DNA from: Metellina segmentata
Taxonomy: Eukaryota > Arthropoda > Arachnida > Araneae > Tetragnathidae
Assembly: GCA_947359465.1 (NCBI GenBank)
Contig: OX375873.1
Location: 72,852,278 to 72,916,277, forward strand
Direction: 5' to 3'
Length of the DNA: 64,000 bases
A program made the translations under genes and the position numbers. This document shows, one piece after another, positions 60,608 through 64,000 of the stretch (the stretch's first letter is position 1; the number at the start of each line of letters is the position of its first letter). The notes below the pieces were generated by a model, which ran no database searches, was not told the DNA's origin, and saw only the letters and a program-made list of their open reading frames with translations.

Positions 60608-61370
60608 TTAAGTAAATAATTGGGATTTACTTTGAATTAGGAATTTCAGAGCTTATAGTTCATTCACATTTCTACCGCTACGCACCTCCCAATTGAGTGA
60701 AATTAAAAATAATAAAATGCACATAAAAATAAAATGAATCAGCTCACAAACCACGACGTTCTATTTGCTTTAAGTTTCAGAGTAAACGCGTGCTTATTTT
60801 TACGTCAAAAGCAGAAACAAGGAGAATAAAAGATTTCACACCCCATTCAGACTAATTTAACGAAACGATTACTGTGCGATATTCAAACTGCAACTTAGAA
60901 TAAAATAAAATCCGCTCACAAAGTCACAAACCGCTACATTAAATTTGGTTTGTGGGAAAAACCTCAAAGTTTCAAAGGGAACGCTTGCTTCTTTCTTCTC
61001 CGAACGCAGAAGCTAAGTAAACAAAGAGATTTTACACTCCAGATCAATTTAACATAACGATTTTTATGCACCTTTTAAAGTAAATAATTGAGACCTACAC
61101 TGAAAGTTCATTCATTCACATTTCTTCCGCCACGTAAATCCAAAGAGAGTAAGCTTGAAAAAAATAAAATGCCCATAAGAATAAAATAAAATCAGCTCAC
61201 AAAGCCTTAAATACATTATATTTGCTTTGTGGCAAAGTCTCGAAGTTTCAAAGAAAACGCGTGCTTCTTTCTTCCCCAACCACAGAAACGAGGAGAACAA
61301 AAAGGTTTCACACCCCATAAAGACCAATTTAACAAAACGATTTTTGTGCGCCTTTTTAAATCGCGCACAT
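60608..61370. repeat. Three-copy ~290-bp repeat upstream of the receptor gene
   Basis: Unit A 60608-60897, partial unit B 60898-61077 and unit C 61078-61370 share AAGTAAATAATTG, TTCATTCACATTTCT.CCGC.ACG, AATAAAATAAAATCAGCTCAC, AAGTTTCAAAG..AACGCGTGCTTCTTT, AGAAACGAGGAGAA and TTTCACACCCCAT..GACCAATTTAAC. Unit B lacks the first third. Similarity is partial but ordered. The array ends about 0.5 kb before the receptor start codon. Confidence 0.8.
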
Positions 61371-61876
61371 TACGAGGTGCCTGAATCATTAGTGATAAAA
61401 AGTAACGAGCACCATAACCATTTAATTACTTATGAATGAGAATTCCAACCCAGAGTAATAACAAGACGCGCGAGGCAAACTTAGACTCGAGGCCTGCCGC
61501 TTGGTGGCGTTGCGATCGCCCGGAATGGTCGTACTGGCACGCTTTCCTTCCCAAACTATCCACCCCGGGAAGAAATCCCGAATCGTAAGTCCCTTTGCAC
61601 GTGTTTATTTTGAACCCTTTAAGCCCTCCAATTCCGGGTCCTGCGATGCTACACTCTTCAGCAGACATCACACGCCATCCGTGAAGAAATGCCCGGAGAT
61701 CCTGTCCCGGAATGGTGAGGAAAGCGGATCCCGGAATCGGGAGAGGAGAGCTGGAAATTTTTGACAACACTTCCTAGTCGCGTGTTTTGCTTTTTTTCTC
61801 TTCCAATTTGCATAGCCTCCCCGTGAGCTGATTCGGGACTGGAATTTTCTCCCGACACCTGTGGACTTCCTGGCAG
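61371..61876 (+). promoter_or_regulatory. Putative promoter / 5' UTR of the receptor gene
   Basis: Base composition switches to clearly GC-richer from about 61440, directly before coding exon 1. CCCGGAAT, containing the ETS-family core CCGGAA, occurs at 61519, 61706 and 61730, and in inverse form at 61631. An 87-codon ORF (61501-61764) ends upstream of the receptor ATG and would be an upstream ORF if transcription starts before it. I cannot place the transcription start. Confidence 0.45.
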
Positions 61877-62092
61877 ATGCTTAAAGAACAGATGTGGTTA
61901 GCGGTGATCAATAAGCGCGTGTTTACGCTTCTGTTTTTCCTGTTCCTGTGCTCGACGCAAGGTAACGACGATGCTAAGAGACTGTACGATGATCTCATTA
62001 ATGGGTACAACTCGCTCATTCGACCTGTTGGTAACAATTCGGACAGATTGACTGTCAAAATGGGACTCCGACTGTCACAGCTCATCGACGTG
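61877..62092 (+). CDS. Nicotinic acetylcholine receptor alpha-type subunit, coding exon 1
   Basis: The exon encodes 72 residues of a ligand-gated cation channel subunit of the Cys-loop family, which assembles as a pentamer in the postsynaptic membrane. Residues 1-29 are a signal peptide with hydrophobic core [13 protein letters not shown]. The mature N-terminus from about residue 30 reads [20 protein letters not shown] and later [15 protein letters not shown]. This is the helix-loop start of the extracellular domain; [16 protein letters not shown] is diagnostic of insect and chelicerate alpha subunits. A glycosylation sequon (Asn-Asn-Ser) is at residues 53-55. An in-frame TGA at 61829 supports the start at 61877, though Met6 is possible. 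The frame ends in phase 0 at GTG|GTAAGT. The ACh-binding loops, Cys-loop and membrane segments lie beyond the window. Which alpha paralogue it is cannot be told. Confidence 0.92.
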
Positions 62093-62333
62093 GTAAGTGG
62101 AAATGTTTCATGAATTTTAAAGTATTTCTGATATTAACTTTATTGGAGTATGCATTTAATATGCATCTATGTGCAACTTATTGAACACTAACTTATACCA
62201 AAAAGTGAATATTTACTTCTTCAACTTACCGCGATTTTAAGCTGGTTTGCTTGGGCTTTTTATTACCTATCTAGTTCATCTAGCATATGTTATAGCAGTA
62301 CTAATTTTTTAAAAATCATAATCCTATTTCATT

Positions 62334-62525
62334 ATTGGGTATCACTCATTTGACCTGTTGATAGCATTTAAGACATATTAACTGTCAGGATGGGACTTCG
62401 ACTGTCACAACTCATTGATGGGGCTAGTGCAAGCGTTTACTTGATTTAAAAGCATATTTTTCAAACTTTATTAGGATTTGCCCTTAAAATGCATCTATAT
62501 ACAACTAATTTAACTCTCTCTTGTA
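62334..62525 (+). pseudogene. Decayed duplicate of receptor exon 1 3' half and donor
   Basis: The sequence ATTGGGTATCACTCATTTGA onward aligns with exon positions from about 62002 (AATGGGTACAACTCGCTCAT), through GGATGGGACTTCGACTGTCA, to the exon end, at a constant offset near 330 bp. It then continues into the first ~100 bp of intron (AACTTTATT.GGA.TATGC and AAATGCATCTAT). A three-base gap and a TAA (in place of ACAGATTG) break the reading frame. The donor GGTAAGT has become GGCTAGT, so its essential GT is lost. This is a local tandem duplication that has since decayed. Confidence 0.85.
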
Positions 62526-62610
62526 CCACACAGTACATATTTAGTGCTTTGGTCAACCATTAGTTGAATTATGTTTTATTCGTATTTAATTATATCGTAT
62601 CTCTCTAGTG

Positions 62611-63012
62611 CAGCGATTTTAAATCTTTTTTTTATCTCATGGCACAGATAAACTAATTGCTACAATTTTGAGGTACACCAAAATTGTGTTTTTGGTCAAC
62701 TTGATAAAAAATAAGTACGATTTTAATTGATTTACAAGAAATGGAACCCGTTTTACTCCTGGGTGGTTTTTTAAAAGAATGCTTCTGAAAACTTTTATTT
62801 GTAATATGTCAGCATAAAAAGTAATATTAAAAATTCGTTAGACAAAGGAAAATATTTGTGAACACAATTGTTAACAGTTCAAAAATAAACAGTTGAAATA
62901 AAATGAAGCTGACACAGATTTCAAACGGTTTCTGTATAAAGGTAACAAACACCAATGCCATTTTTGAGATATACCAGTATGCCGCTGACACCGGTTAGAC
63001 ACCTGGTCCCTG
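62611..63012. mobile_element. hAT-type non-autonomous element in intron 1 (402 bp)
   Basis: The octamer CTCTAGTG occurs immediately before (62603-62610) and after (63013-63020) the element, a perfect 8-bp target duplication as made by hAT transposases. The ends are CAGCGATTTTAAATC and, inverted, CAGGGACCAGGTGTC; only the first few bases match well. Inside are ATCTCATGGCAC and ATTTTGAGGTACACCAAAAT-like sequence, as in other hAT non-autonomous elements. No transposase ORF. Confidence 0.82.
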
Positions 63013-64000
63013 CTCTAGTGTATAAAGAATATGTTATAGAGTTCAATTTTAAAATAATACCTTTTAAGTACTATTAAAATCGAGCTTAAACAATATTAAT
63101 TTTATACTTGTAGCAATTTGTTATGTGTTTTGCGTCATCACAAGTTTTTAAAGTTGTACCACTACTTGTACAAGTGTTGCTTAGACACGAACTAGATTAA
63201 CACATATATTTTATATTCTTATTGTAAATGAAAAAAGATAAGTTATTGACTTGTAGTTTCAGTGTTTTTTATATTGTAAGGAAGATAAGAAGCTGAGAGA
63301 AAACAATATCGAATAATATATAATCACGCGTGCGATTTGTTGTAGGTGTATAAAGTTCTATTGTTAAAATAACATTATTTTAGTTAAATAAAAAGTCTAT
63401 CTCTCGGGATAATTAAATCAATATCTCTTGATATTATAAAGATATATTGATCAATTACATCTCAATATATTGTATATCAAACATCGTTGTTCGAAAACCG
63501 TGTAATAATGTGAAAAATATGTGAAAATTGATATTCCATTACAAAATATTTTTTAATCGCAATTTCCATGGATGGTAATGAGAGTAAGGATTAAAAAGGA
63601 GAAACTCTTTTTAAAACTGCAACAATCGAAAGTTATGTTAATAGGTTTTCATAACACAAACCATACAAGTGCGCTACAACGACACATCTTAAAAGTATTA
63701 TACATATACTATTGTGTTGGGTATGATATATTATTTAATACATGTATAAAACTAAAAAAACTAATTAATTATTTCAAAAATTTATGGCATACTAAGAAAT
63801 TACTCAATGTACGTTAGCTCATATGAATATTTTAAGTTTCAATTAACATGAGTCTACTCTTGCATATGAAATAACTCGTTAAATATTTAACTCAATGTGA
63901 TCAAATTGCTTCACGTATTTCATGTAATTCAATCTGTAACATTTAAGATCTGTTCTCAGTTTTTCTTTTATATTGAATATTCGAAAAGAGAGAGTACTCT

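Larger units (their letters stand above)
62093..64000 (+). other. Intron 1 of the receptor gene (5' part)
   Basis: It begins with the consensus donor GTAAGT at 62093-62098 and runs off the window without a recognisable exon 2 (expected to begin with a segment like NLKNQIM). It contains a decayed exon copy (62334-62525) and a hAT-type insertion (62611-63012). The rest is AT-rich; the short ORF at 63572-63817 has no recognisable product. Confidence 0.8.

Noticed and set aside
61501..61764. 87-codon ORF as a separate coding gene
   Set aside because: It lies in the GC-rich 5' region of the receptor, has no domain, and overlaps a minus-strand open frame. Mentioned only as a possible upstream ORF.

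Overview
This is an AT-rich stretch of animal nuclear DNA. It is dominated by decayed transposable elements and has one recognisable host gene, which enters at the right edge. The best organism guess is an arthropod, most likely a spider. That is inference from two things: the nicotinic receptor exon, and the mix of Tc1/mariner, pogo, hAT, Harbinger, CR1-like and tRNA-SINE relics, several of whose transposases read like families I know from spider genomes. No bacterial operons, rRNA genes, intact tRNA genes, CRISPR arrays or viral genes are seen.

Layout, left to right. 0-5 kb: a deletion derivative of a Tc1-like element, itself hit by a 191-bp insertion, then a 200-bp tandem duplication and the 3' end of a CR1-like LINE. 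5-19 kb: mostly unannotated AT-rich DNA with SINE relics, a minisatellite of palindromic units, a Harbinger-type MITE with TTA target duplication, hairpins, and a hAT-type MITE. 19-25 kb: a transposon cluster containing a mariner-like DD41D element with identical 59-bp inverted repeats, a truncated Tc1 relic, a foldback sequence, and a 3.3-kb element with inverted repeats of about 350 bp and a decayed transposase of unassigned superfamily. 25-30 kb: a diverged ~265-bp satellite, a ~590-bp segmental duplication, and an unexplained GC-rich island between the two copies. 30-43 kb: mariner relics, a pogo/Tigger-like MITE, SINEs, a Tc1 element with four nonsense codons and no frameshift, a second Tc1 deletion derivative, and a pogo-type element that keeps a C4HC3 finger. 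43-61 kb: more SINEs, two copies of an unclassified TIR repeat (about 850-910 bp), two more Tc1 relics, a pentamer-based satellite around a hAT relic, and a second Harbinger MITE.

61.4-64 kb: the GC-richer 5' end of a nicotinic acetylcholine receptor alpha-type subunit gene on the + strand. Only coding exon 1 (signal peptide plus first mature residues) is present. The following intron holds a decayed second copy of the exon's 3' half and splice-donor region, 330 bp downstream, and a hAT-type insertion with a perfect 8-bp target duplication. A three-copy repeat lies just upstream of the promoter area.

I find no single new multi-gene system. The most notable items are the duplicated, donor-dead receptor exon, the long-TIR transposon at 21.8-25.1 kb, the triplicated sequence upstream of the receptor gene, and several insertions dated relative to each other by nesting. 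Coordinates of repeat edges were read by eye and may be off by a few bases where no target duplication fixes them.
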